DNA of 5,225 bases, taken from assembly GCA_030606525.1 (NCBI GenBank), contig JAUWGG010000080.1, forward strand, positions 1 through 5,225. The letters run 5' to 3'. Both the position numbers and the translations under genes were made by a program. Below, one piece after another: positions 1 through 4,760 of this stretch (positions within the stretch are counted from its first letter, which is position 1; every line of letters starts with the position of its first letter). Under the pieces are notes generated by a model that saw only the letters and a program-made list of their open reading frames with translations, ran no database searches and was not told the DNA's origin. This DNA is from Methanobacteriota archaeon (GTDB lineage Archaea; Thermoplasmatota; Thermoplasmata; JAUWGG01).

Positions 1-1
1 T

Positions 2-508
2 GCTTTTCCGAAGTTGGCTGTGCTTGTTACAGTTGTAGATAAAAACGATCGTCCAAATATAATCACTGCAGCTTGGCACACCCATTTATCTCATATACCG
101 CCATTGTACTGCATCTCAATACATCCAAAGCGCTTCTCCCATGATATGATACTAGAATCGAAAGAATTTACATTGAACTTTGCAAGTTTTGATATAGTGA
201 ACAAACTGCACTACTGCGGTACCCACAGCGGAAGGGGGCACGATAAATTTAAGGAGGGGAATCTAACACCAATGAAAGCGTTCAAAGTTAAAGCACCGCT
301 TATCAAGGAATGTTATGCTCATCTCGAATGCACGCTTTATGAACACAAAAAGGTAGGAGACCATACAGTTTTCATTGGTGAAATCATTGCAGTGAGCGCG
401 AATGAAGACGCTTTCAAAAATGGGATCTTAGGGGATGTGCAGCCGATCTATTATATGGGAAACAATCGGTACACGACCCTCTCCTCTTTAAGAAAAAAAG
501 AATCCTAA
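2..508 (+). CDS. Flavin reductase-like FMN-binding protein (5' end cut by window)
   Basis: The open frame runs into the left edge of the window, so the true start is outside it; the TTG at 14 lies inside the first conserved strand and is unlikely to be the start. About 168 residues are visible. The order of segments fits the flavin reductase-like / flavoredoxin FMN-binding split-barrel family (COG1853): an opening strand LAVLVTVVD, then RPNIITAAW, then PPLYCISI with KRFSHD, then a strand EFTLNFAS, and later the segment AHLECTLYEHKKVGDHTVFIGEI, the usual second half of the barrel. Proteins of this family bind FMN and act as small cytoplasmic flavin reductases or electron carriers; the substrate here cannot be told. 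Roughly 15-20 N-terminal residues are probably missing. The stop at 506-508 lies 45 nt before the next gene, so the two may be co-transcribed. Family call is firm, exact role unknown. Confidence 0.8.
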   Translation, partial: AFPKLAVLVTVVDKNDRPNIITAAWHTHLSHIPPLYCISIHPKRFSHDMILESKEFTLNFASFDIVNKLHYCGTHSGRGHDKFKEGNLTPMKAFKVKAPLIKECYAHLECTLYEHKKVGDHTVFIGEIIAVSANEDAFKNGILGDVQPIYYMGNNRYTTLSSLRKKES

Positions 509-544
509 AATTTGATAAACCCCAATGGTATACAGGTGAGTCTA

Positions 545-549
545 GGTGA
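545..549 (+). promoter_or_regulatory. Ribosome binding site fixing the start of the COG2403 gene
   Basis: GGTGA matches the anti-Shine-Dalgarno end of archaeal 16S rRNA and sits 4 nt before ATG 554. The alternative in-frame TTG at 512 has only an A-rich stretch before it. A second GGTGAG at 535-540 repeats the motif with poorer spacing. Confidence 0.6.
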
Positions 550-553
550 GAAT

Positions 554-1858
554 ATGAGGAGAAGAGTAATAATCATGGGCGCAGCAGGCAGAGATTTTCA
601 CAACTTCAACGTCTTCTTTAGAGATAACGAGGATTATGAGGTTGCGGCATTCACAGCCACGCAAATACCAAATATCGATGATAGAAGATACCCAGGAGCA
701 TTAGCTGGTAAATTATATCCTGATGGAATACCAATTTACCTGGAAAAAGAATTGCCTGATCTGATCAAAAAATACGAAATTGATGAGGTGATATTCGCAT
801 ACAGTGATGTTCCTCACGAAGAGGTCATGCACAAAGCATCAATAGTCATAGCAAACGGCGCAGATTTTATATTGATGGGTACTAAAGCGACGATGCTTGA
901 ATCAAAATTGCCGGTTATATCTGTATGCGCAGTTAGAACCGGATGTGGCAAAAGCCAAACATGTAGGAGGATATCCAAAATTCTTAAAGATAAAGGTCGA
1001 AGAGTAGCTGTCATCAGACATCCAATGCCTTATGGTGATTTGGTAAAGCAAGAGGTGCAGCGTTTTTCAAACTTTGAGGATCTAGACAAAAATGAATGTA
1101 CCATCGAAGAGAGGGAGGAATACGCACCGCACATTGCAATGGGTACGGTTGTTTACGCAGGTGTTGACTATGAGAAAATCTTAAGACAAGCTGAAAAGGA
1201 AGCTGATGTTATCGTATGGGACGGTGGAAATAACGATGTTTCGTTTTACAAGCCAGATATCCACATAGTAGTTGTAGATCCACATAGAGCTGGACATGAA
1301 CTATCTTATCACCCAGGTGAAGCGAATCTCAGGATGGCAGATGTGATCGTTATCAATAAGATGGGGACAGCTCAAACTGAAGACATTGAAATTCTTAAAA
1401 AGAATATAGAGAATGTGAATCCCCACGCTGTTGTGATCAAAGCAAACTCCTTAATAAATGTAGATAAGTTAGATATGATCAAAGGAAAAAAGGTATTGGT
1501 CGTTGAAGATGGTCCGACCTTGACACACGGCGGAATGCGATACGGTGCAGGTGTGATAGCTGCTGAAAAATTCGCAGGCGAGATAGTCGATCCAAAGCCC
1601 TATGCAGTTGGTTCAATTAAGAATGTGTTCAAAAAATATCCACATATTGAGAATCTGCTGCCTGCAATGGGTTACGATCAAGAGCAAGTAAAAGAGTTGG
1701 AAGAAACGATCAATGCTGTAAATTGCGATACAGTACTATCAGCTACACCAATTAACTTGAATAGAATAATAAATGTCAATAAACCGATAATTAGAGTTGC
1801 ATATGAGTTAGAAGAGATAGGGAAGCCCGATTTAGAGGATGTTCTGAAGGATTATTGA
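554..1858 (+). CDS. Cyclic 2,3-diphosphoglycerate synthetase-like P-loop protein (COG2403)
   Basis: The 434-residue product starts RRRVIIMGAAGRDFHNFN, the signature N-terminus of the COG2403 family, which is usually named either predicted GTPase or cyclic 2,3-diphosphoglycerate synthase. Visible landmarks are the Rossmann-like N-terminal part (residues 5-115), a P-loop CAVRTGCGKSQ (124-134, Gly-Lys-Ser for nucleotide phosphate binding), VWDGGNND (221-228), an NKM motif (268-270) in the place of an NKxD guanine-specificity motif, EDGPTLTHGGM (318-328), and SATPINL (396-402) near the C-terminus. The family member from Methanothermus fervidus makes the thermoprotectant cyclic 2,3-diphosphoglycerate from 2,3-diphosphoglycerate and ATP. 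Homologues occur in many organisms not known to make that compound, so the reaction here is uncertain. ATG 554 is preferred over TTG 512 because of its ribosome binding site and because it begins exactly at the conserved domain. Cytoplasmic; no signal peptide or membrane segment. Confidence 0.85.
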   Translation: MRRRVIIMGAAGRDFHNFNVFFRDNEDYEVAAFTATQIPNIDDRRYPGALAGKLYPDGIPIYLEKELPDLIKKYEIDEVIFAYSDVPHEEVMHKASIVIANGADFILMGTKATMLESKLPVISVCAVRTGCGKSQTCRRISKILKDKGRRVAVIRHPMPYGDLVKQEVQRFSNFEDLDKNECTIEEREEYAPHIAMGTVVYAGVDYEKILRQAEKEADVIVWDGGNNDVSFYKPDIHIVVVDPHRAGHELSYHPGEANLRMADVIVINKMGTAQTEDIEILKKNIENVNPHAVVIKANSLINVDKLDMIKGKKVLVVEDGPTLTHGGMRYGAGVIAAEKFAGEIVDPKPYAVGSIKNVFKKYPHIENLLPAMGYDQEQVKELEETINAVNCDTVLSATPINLNRIINVNKPIIRVAYELEEIGKPDLEDVLKDY

Positions 1859-1871
1859 TGGAGTCAATGCC

Positions 1872-1886
1872 ATAAATTTATTATAT
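1872..1886 (+). promoter_or_regulatory. Probable TATA box for tRNA-Leu
   Basis: The AT-only stretch ATAAATTTATTATAT lies about 35-48 nt before the tRNA 5' end, which allows initiation about 26 nt downstream with a short 5' leader. Placement is by eye. Confidence 0.45.
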
Positions 1887-1943
1887 CCTATCGTGAATAA
1901 CACTGTAACATAGATGAAATGCGGGGGTAGCCAAGCCTGGCCA

Positions 1944-1974
1944 ATGAACTAAAAACCAAGGAAAAGTTCGGTCA
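1944..1974 (+). other. Non-canonical intron in the D-loop of tRNA-Leu
   Basis: This segment separates GGCCA from ACGGC in the D-loop. Inner helix TGAACT (1945-1950) pairs with AGTTCG (1965-1970); TGGC (1938-1941) pairs with GTCA (1971-1974) as a 4-bp central helix; CAA (1942-1944) is the 5' bulge. On the 3' side the bulge appears to be only 2 nt before the GCC/GGC helix (1935-1937 with 1977-1979), so this is a relaxed BHB. Repeated CAA/TCAA at the two ends leaves the boundaries uncertain by 1-2 nt; all shifted versions give the same mature sequence. Confidence 0.75.
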
Positions 1975-1991
1975 ACGGCGCAGGACTTAAG

Positions 1992-2024
1992 CAATCTTCC
2001 TTAGAGCGCAGGAAAATTTAAGAG
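1992..2024 (+). other. Canonical anticodon-loop intron (37/38) of tRNA-Leu
   Basis: The 33-nt intron follows G37 (1991) and precedes A38 (2025). It forms a textbook BHB. Exon CTTA (1986-1989) pairs with intron TAAG (2019-2022). The 5' bulge is AG|C, the 3' bulge is AG|A, and an inner helix (AAT with ATT, TTCC with GGAA) closes a loop around 2001-2010. Confidence 0.92.
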
Positions 2025-2070
2025 ATTCTGTCTCGCAGGAGTCCGCGTGTTCAAATCGCGCCCCCCGCAC

Positions 2071-2076
2071 TTTTTT
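2071..2076 (+). terminator. T-run terminator after tRNA-Leu
   Basis: Six T residues begin 1 nt after the tRNA discriminator base. Archaeal RNA polymerase commonly stops in such runs; no hairpin is needed. Confidence 0.5.
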
Positions 2077-2082
2077 CGACAG

Positions 2083-2089
2083 TTTTAAG
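2083..2089 (+). promoter_or_regulatory. Possible TATA box of the lsm-eL37-purF operon
   Basis: TTTTAAG lies about 32-38 nt before the ATG at 2121. It is the best TATA-like stretch between tRNA-Leu and the operon and predicts a short leader. GGCGTGAT just before the ATG is a weak ribosome binding site. Confidence 0.35.
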
Positions 2090-2120
2090 TAGTGTTCTGT
2101 ATATTTAGTGGCGTGATTCA

Positions 2121-2336
2121 ATGATAAAGCCACTTCAGATACTCAACCAGAACATCAACAACCAAGTACTGGTGGAACTCAGAGGAGGACGTGGGTACAG
2201 AGGGATACTCGACGGTTATGATCCTCATATGAACCTTGTACTAAGGAATGCAGAGGAGATCATGGGAAACGAGACTAAGAGAAAGATAGATATCGCGATT
2301 GTGCGCGGCGACAATGTTATTTACATATCGCCGTAA
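2121..2336 (+). CDS. Archaeal Sm-like (LSm) RNA-binding protein
   Basis: The 71-residue product is a complete archaeal Sm fold. The N-terminal helix region PLQILNQNI is followed by the Sm1 motif (about 16-46, VELRGGRGYRGILDGYDPHM then NLVLRNAEE) and the Sm2 motif (60-70, IVRGDNVIYIS). DPHMN (34-38) and RGD (62-64) hold the loop residues that bind uridine-rich RNA in this family. Such proteins form homomeric rings, usually heptamers, and bind U-rich RNA; they are linked to RNA metabolism and tRNA processing, with exact targets often unknown. The gene is 20 nt upstream of eL37 and two genes upstream of purF, an order I recognise as recurring in euryarchaea. Confidence 0.95.
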   Translation: MIKPLQILNQNINNQVLVELRGGRGYRGILDGYDPHMNLVLRNAEEIMGNETKRKIDIAIVRGDNVIYISP

Positions 2337-2356
2337 ATTTATAATTTGGAGGATAT

Positions 2357-2518
2357 ATGAGTAAAGGTACACCATCTAGTCAAGGAGGGAAAAAAACTCA
2401 TATTCGTTGCAGAAGATGCGGTCGTCATGCTTACCATGCTAGGAGAAAAGTATGTGCTGCATGTGGCTTTGGTCGTAGTAAGAGATTGAGAACCTATAAT
2501 TGGGCAAAGGAGCATTGA
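2357..2518 (+). CDS. rpl37e: Large-subunit ribosomal protein eL37
   Basis: A 53-residue protein beginning MSKGTPSSQGGKKTHIRCRR. It has the eL37 hallmarks: a basic N-terminus containing KGTPS, a zinc finger formed by two CxxC pairs (C18/C21 and C33/C36, the latter in CAACGFGRS), and the C-terminal RTYNW segment. eL37 binds 23S rRNA in the large subunit, with zinc held by the four cysteines. The ATG is preceded by GGAGG at 2348-2352, a strong ribosome binding site with short spacing (4 nt). The stop overlaps a spurious ATG at 2518; purF starts 3 nt after the stop, so translation of the two is probably coupled. Length is in the normal archaeal range. Confidence 0.95.
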   Translation: MSKGTPSSQGGKKTHIRCRRCGRHAYHARRKVCAACGFGRSKRLRTYNWAKEH

Positions 2519-2521
2519 TGA

Positions 2522-3982
2522 ATGTCCAAATCGGATGGAAGTATTCCGCTAAACAAGAATATTAAAGAACCTGTTTTTTTAGATAATAAACCCAAGGATG
2601 GATGCGGCATCGTTGGAGTAATCTCTAAAGAATCTGTTGCGTATGATATTCGATATAGTTTACGAGTTCTGCAGCATAGAGGTCAAGAATCAGCCGGAAT
2701 AGCAGTTTTTAATAAAGGGATCAAATGTTGTAAAGGCATGGGTTTAGTGTATGAAGCAATAAGCAAGGAGCAAATGAATGAACTCGAAGGCAATGTAGGG
2801 ATAGGACATGTGAGGTATTCTACCGCTGGAAGTTCAACTTTTGAAAATTCTCAACCTGTGGTCGTAAAAACTGACGTTGGTGAGATCGCACTTGCGCATA
2901 ATGGTGAAATAGTAAATGCGGATGCATTGAGAAAGGGTCTGCAAAAAAAAGGTTGGGCATTTGCTACAACTACAGATTCAGAAATTATTATCAGGCTTCT
3001 TGCAAACGAAATCAGCACTACAGGAGATGTGATTAAAGCAATAAAGAGTCTGATGGGTAAGTTGGTCGGAAGTTATTCTCTCGTCGTGCTTATTGAAGAC
3101 AGATTGGTCGCTGTTCGAGATTCTTTTGCATTCAAACCGCTGTGCATAGGCAAATTCAAAAACGGATATATGGTAAGTTCTGAGAGCGTTGTGTTCGATA
3201 CATTAGGCGGTACATTTATGCGAGATCTAAAACCAGGTGAAATCGTTGAGTTGATGGGTGATTCCATTAGATCGACAATGACTTCATCTCCTAAGAACCA
3301 TGCACACTGTATGTTCGAATGGGTGTATTTTGCAAGACCTGACAGCGTTATAGAAGGAAGATTGGTCTATGACGTAAGAAGAGAAATAGGGAAAACATTG
3401 GCAAAGGAGCATCCAGTAGATGCAGATGTCGTTATTCCTGTACCTGATTCTGGGAGAGCGCATGCTTTAGGTTATTATGAAGGTTCAGGCATACCATACG
3501 GTGAAGGTCTAATGAAGAACAGGTATATCGAAAGAACTTTTATTATGCCGCAGCAGGAAGATAGAGAGATGAGTGTTGTCCTTAAACTCAATCCAATACA
3601 GCCTGTCGTTGATGGTAAACGTGTGGTGCTTGCAGATGACAGCATTGTGAGGGGAACAACGATGCGGAAGATCGTTCAGCTTTTAAGAAATGCTGGCGCC
3701 AAAGAAGTTCATGTTAGGATAGGTTCACCACCGATAAGAGCACCCTGTTATTTTGGCATCGACATGAAGACCAGAGATCAATTTGCAGCAACTGATCGAA
3801 CCGTAGAGCAAATTGCAGAGTTGATCACTGCCGATACTTTAGGTTACATAAGTTTAGAAGGGTTGATCAAAGCTATCGGGCGCCCATCAAAAGATCTGTG
3901 CCTTGGCTGTCTCACAGGAGAGTACCCAATTAGAATTCCTGGTGAGAAAGTACGTTTTCAAAAACAGATCGATGTTTTTTGA
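2522..3982 (+). CDS. purF: Amidophosphoribosyltransferase PurF, iron-sulfur type
   Basis: A 486-residue enzyme of the first committed step of purine synthesis: PRPP plus glutamine gives 5-phosphoribosylamine. The class II glutaminase domain (about 28-260) starts at Cys28 in DGCGIVGV, the expected N-terminal nucleophile, with QHRGQESAG (51-59), HNG (126-128) and TDSE (151-154). The phosphoribosyltransferase domain has the PRPP-binding loop VVLADDSIVRGTT (368-380). Cys263 (HCMFEWVYFARPDS), Cys409 (APCYFG), Cys460 and Cys463 (LCLGC) match the four cysteines that bind a [4Fe-4S] cluster in Bacillus subtilis PurF, so an oxygen-sensitive enzyme is expected. Twenty-seven residues precede Cys28; with no in-frame start nearer, they are probably a propeptide removed by self-cleavage. 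GGAG at 2509-2512 is the ribosome binding site. Last gene of the operon. Confidence 0.97.
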   Translation: MSKSDGSIPLNKNIKEPVFLDNKPKDGCGIVGVISKESVAYDIRYSLRVLQHRGQESAGIAVFNKGIKCCKGMGLVYEAISKEQMNELEGNVGIGHVRYSTAGSSTFENSQPVVVKTDVGEIALAHNGEIVNADALRKGLQKKGWAFATTTDSEIIIRLLANEISTTGDVIKAIKSLMGKLVGSYSLVVLIEDRLVAVRDSFAFKPLCIGKFKNGYMVSSESVVFDTLGGTFMRDLKPGEIVELMGDSIRSTMTSSPKNHAHCMFEWVYFARPDSVIEGRLVYDVRREIGKTLAKEHPVDADVVIPVPDSGRAHALGYYEGSGIPYGEGLMKNRYIERTFIMPQQEDREMSVVLKLNPIQPVVDGKRVVLADDSIVRGTTMRKIVQLLRNAGAKEVHVRIGSPPIRAPCYFGIDMKTRDQFAATDRTVEQIAELITADTLGYISLEGLIKAIGRPSKDLCLGCLTGEYPIRIPGEKVRFQKQIDVF

Positions 3983-3989
3983 TCCGACC

Positions 3990-4003
3990 GCAAAAATTAA
4001 TTA
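3990..4003 (+). promoter_or_regulatory. Probable promoter of tRNA-Ala
   Basis: GCAAAAATTAATTA, BRE-like purines followed by a TATA-like stretch, ends 26 nt before the tRNA 5' end in the 46-nt gap after purF. Confidence 0.45.
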
Positions 4004-4028
4004 GCATATCATATTTACGCGTATCAGA

Positions 4029-4101
4029 GGGCCGGTAGATCAGTTGGAAGATCGCTACCTTGGCATGGTAGAGGCCCGGGGTTCAAATCCCCGTCGGTCC
4101 A
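4029..4101 (+). tRNA. tRNA-Ala(GGC), no intron
   Basis: A 73-nt cloverleaf. Acceptor GGGCCGG (4029-4035) pairs with TCGGTCC (4094-4100) and includes the G3:U70 wobble pair (4031:4098), the identity mark of alanine tRNA. The D-stem is GATC/GATC, the anticodon stem CTACC/GGTAG (4055-4059, 4067-4071) with loop TTGGCAT giving anticodon GGC, and the T-arm CGGGG/CCCCG with loop TTCAAAT. The discriminator is A4101; CCA is not encoded. It decodes GCC and GCU. Confidence 0.97.
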
Positions 4102-4122
4102 CTTTGATGCGCAAGTGGTAAG

Positions 4123-4130
4123 TTTTTATA
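4123..4130 (+). promoter_or_regulatory. TATA box ahead of the tRNA-Arg region
   Basis: TTTTTATA lies about 30-37 nt before 4160, the usual distance for a tRNA starting at 4160 rather than at 4237. No comparable box lies just before 4237, so transcription probably begins ahead of the duplicated tRNA 5' fragment. Confidence 0.5.
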
Positions 4131-4159
4131 GTGTAAGATATATTCACTCGAAGTGAAAT

Positions 4160-4180
4160 GGGCTCATGGCCTAGTTGGAT
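4160..4180 (+). pseudogene. Duplicated 5' end of tRNA-Arg (fragment)
   Basis: This stretch repeats 4237-4258 with one substitution (A for G at acceptor position 7) and one missing base in the D-loop. The match stops abruptly after TGGAT. The two copies are 77 nt apart. No matching 3' half follows: there is no T-arm or complementary acceptor strand before 4237. It could be a remnant of duplication, a target-site repeat from an insertion, or the 5' exon of a tRNA-Arg with a D-loop intron. The last is disfavoured because A7 would not pair with C4402 and I found no BHB. Confidence 0.6.
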
Positions 4181-4183
4181 TGA

Positions 4184-4202
4184 GGAATTGTGAACCAATT
4201 CC
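4184..4202 (+). other. Hairpin between the two tRNA-Arg 5' copies
   Basis: GGAATTG (4184-4190) pairs perfectly with CAATTCC (4196-4202) around the loop TGAAC. It sits roughly where an anticodon arm would follow the 4160 fragment, and a 7-nt loop reading would put GAA at the anticodon, but nothing else of a tRNA follows. Function unknown. Confidence 0.45.
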
Positions 4203-4236
4203 GAGATAAGACGAGGACACATGTAAAAGCAACAAT

Positions 4237-4409
4237 GGGCTCGTGGCCTAGTCTGGATATGGCACTAGCCTTCTAAGCTAGTGATCCCGGGTTCGAATAG
4301 CCTTTCTTTGCCTGGCAACACTGCCCTAAATGGGCTGTGCCTTGTTTTCGCAAGGAGAATCCCAAGGGAAAGAGACCAGGTATTGGCTGCGAAAATCCCG
4401 GCGAGCTCG
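4237..4409 (+). tRNA. tRNA-Arg(UCU) with a T-loop intron
   Basis: Acceptor GGGCTCG (4237-4243) pairs with CGAGCTC (4402-4408), with one G:U pair; the discriminator is G4409 and CCA is not encoded. The D-stem is GCC/GGC (4246-4248, 4261-4263). The anticodon stem CTAGC/GCTAG (4265-4269, 4277-4281) closes the loop CTTCTAA, giving anticodon TCT (4272-4274) for AGA and possibly AGG. The T-stem 5' strand CCGGG (4287-4291) is followed by TTCGAA, but its partner CCCGG is at 4397-4401: a 98-nt intron splits the T-loop. Removing it restores the standard loop TTCGAAT and a 75-nt tRNA. Because the intron interrupts the T-arm, simple tRNA finders may miss this gene or report only a 5' part. Confidence 0.92.
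4298..4395 (+). other. Non-canonical T-loop intron (59/60) of tRNA-Arg
   Basis: A BHB fits the junctions. Exon TTCG (4292-4295) pairs with intron CGAA (4390-4393). The 5' bulge is AA|T (4296-4298) and the 3' bulge AA|T (4394-4396). The outer helix is the T-stem. The inner helix is AGCC (4299-4302) with GGCT (4385-4388), G4389 being extra. Inside are CCTGG/CCAGG (4311-4315, 4376-4380) and two hairpins: GCCC/GGGC (4323-4326, 4332-4335) and CCTTG/CAAGG (4340-4344, 4351-4355). I see no protein or known guide RNA in it. Confidence 0.85.
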
Positions 4410-4475
4410 TTGCGTGAGAAACATCGTGAAACATCAAATAATAGCAATGATATAACCCAAATATGAGGAGTTAAA

Positions 4476-4583
4476 ATGAAGAGAAGCTCAAGAGTATGGA
4501 AAAAAAAAGGAAAACAGCGCTGGAAATGGAGAAAGAAGAAGATGCGAGAGAGGAAGAGAGCGCAGAAGATGCGAAAGAAGTAG
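4476..4583 (+). CDS. rpl41e: Large-subunit ribosomal protein eL41
   Basis: A 35-residue, extremely basic peptide. Its core KWRKKKMRERKRAQKMRKK resembles the eL41 pattern WRKKRxRRLKRKRRKxR, a single helix that sits at the subunit interface of archaeal and eukaryotic ribosomes. The protein is too short and low in complexity for many gene finders. The ATG has a strong ribosome binding site GAGGAG (4465-4470) 5 nt upstream, which supports real translation. It lies 66 nt after tRNA-Arg and 22 nt before tRNA-Trp with no clear promoter or terminator between, so it may be transcribed together with one or both tRNAs. A nine-A run (4500-4508) encodes three lysines. The N-terminal extension MKRSSRVWKKKGKQR makes it about ten residues longer than the yeast protein. 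Confidence 0.78.
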   Translation: MKRSSRVWKKKGKQRWKWRKKKMRERKRAQKMRKK

Positions 4584-4643
4584 GTCTTGAGCTCAGCGTA
4601 TAAAAGGGGGTATGGGGTAACACGGCATCCTTGCTGGCTCCAG

Positions 4644-4760
4644 TTATAGGGATGATAAACAGCAGGTTTACTGACCAGTTAAGTTAAATAATTGGGTAAA
4701 TGATGATTAACTGGAGCGATGACCTGTAATTTCGGTAAAGACACAGTCTTTACAGAAGAA
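4644..4760 (+). other. Intron of tRNA-Trp (37/38)
   Basis: The intron lies between G37 (4643) and A38 (4761); three adjacent A residues at its 3' end blur that boundary. Central-helix pairing of CTCC (4638-4641) with GAAG (4755-4758) has one C-A mismatch, so the BHB is relaxed. The 3' part holds a perfect hairpin, GTAAAGAC (4735-4742) with GTCTTTAC (4746-4753) around ACA. Part of it could instead pair as CTGTAA (4724-4729) with TTACAG (4750-4755). Confidence 0.88.
4652..4722 (+). ncRNA. Intronic C/D box guide RNA for tRNA-Trp 2'-O-methylation
   Basis: Boxes in order: C ATGATAA (4652-4658), D' CTGA (4671-4674), C' ATGATGA (4700-4706), D ATGA (4719-4722, a variant of CTGA). Each guide is exactly 12 nt. 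In the D guide, 4708-4716 pairs with nine bases across the exon-intron junction (4638-4646), and the nucleotide 5 upstream of box D (G4714) faces C34 (4640). In the D' guide, G4666 faces C39 (4762) within a duplex having one mismatch. The Haloferax volcanii tRNA-Trp intron is known to guide methylation of C34 and U39; here position 39 is C. This agreement with the N+5 rule at both sites makes the call strong. Confidence 0.88.

Larger units (their letters stand above)
1921..2069 (+). tRNA. tRNA-Leu(UAA) with two introns
   Basis: Acceptor GCGGGGG (1921-1927) pairs fully with CCCCCGC (2062-2068); the discriminator is A2069 and no CCA is encoded. The D-stem is GCC/GGC (1930-1932, 1977-1979). The anticodon stem is CAGGA (1981-1985) with TTCTG (2026-2030), and the anticodon TAA is at 1988-1990. 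A long variable arm (2031-2044, stem CTC/GAG) is typical of leucine tRNA. The T-arm is GCGTG/CGCGC (2045-2049, 2057-2061) with loop TTCAAAT. Two insertions interrupt this body: about 31 nt in the D-loop and 33 nt after position 37. Removing both leaves 85 nt, the normal size, with a 13-nt D-loop. It decodes UUA, and UUG if the wobble base allows. Confidence 0.93.

Noticed and set aside
512..553. Upstream TTG start for the COG2403 gene adding 14 residues
   Set aside because: No ribosome binding site precedes it, and the extra residues lie before the conserved domain start, while ATG 554 has GGTGA at good spacing.
814..1014. 66-codon - strand open frame
   Set aside because: Shadow of the COG2403 coding sequence.
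3073..3267. 64-codon - strand open frame
   Set aside because: Shadow of purF.
4184..4202. Reading the hairpin as the anticodon arm of a tRNA-Phe(GAA)
   Set aside because: The D-arm pairing is poor and no T-arm or 3' acceptor strand follows; the stem also pairs one step further, leaving a 5-nt loop.
4265..4447. 60-codon - strand open frame
   Set aside because: It is antisense to tRNA-Arg and its intron, with no family resemblance or ribosome binding site.
4281..4466. 61-codon + strand open frame
   Set aside because: It runs through the tRNA-Arg anticodon arm, T-loop intron and 3' exon; the sequence is explained by RNA structure.
4599..4605. TATAAAA as TATA box of tRNA-Trp
   Set aside because: It abuts the first tRNA nucleotide; an archaeal TATA box must lie about 25 nt or more upstream of the transcription start.
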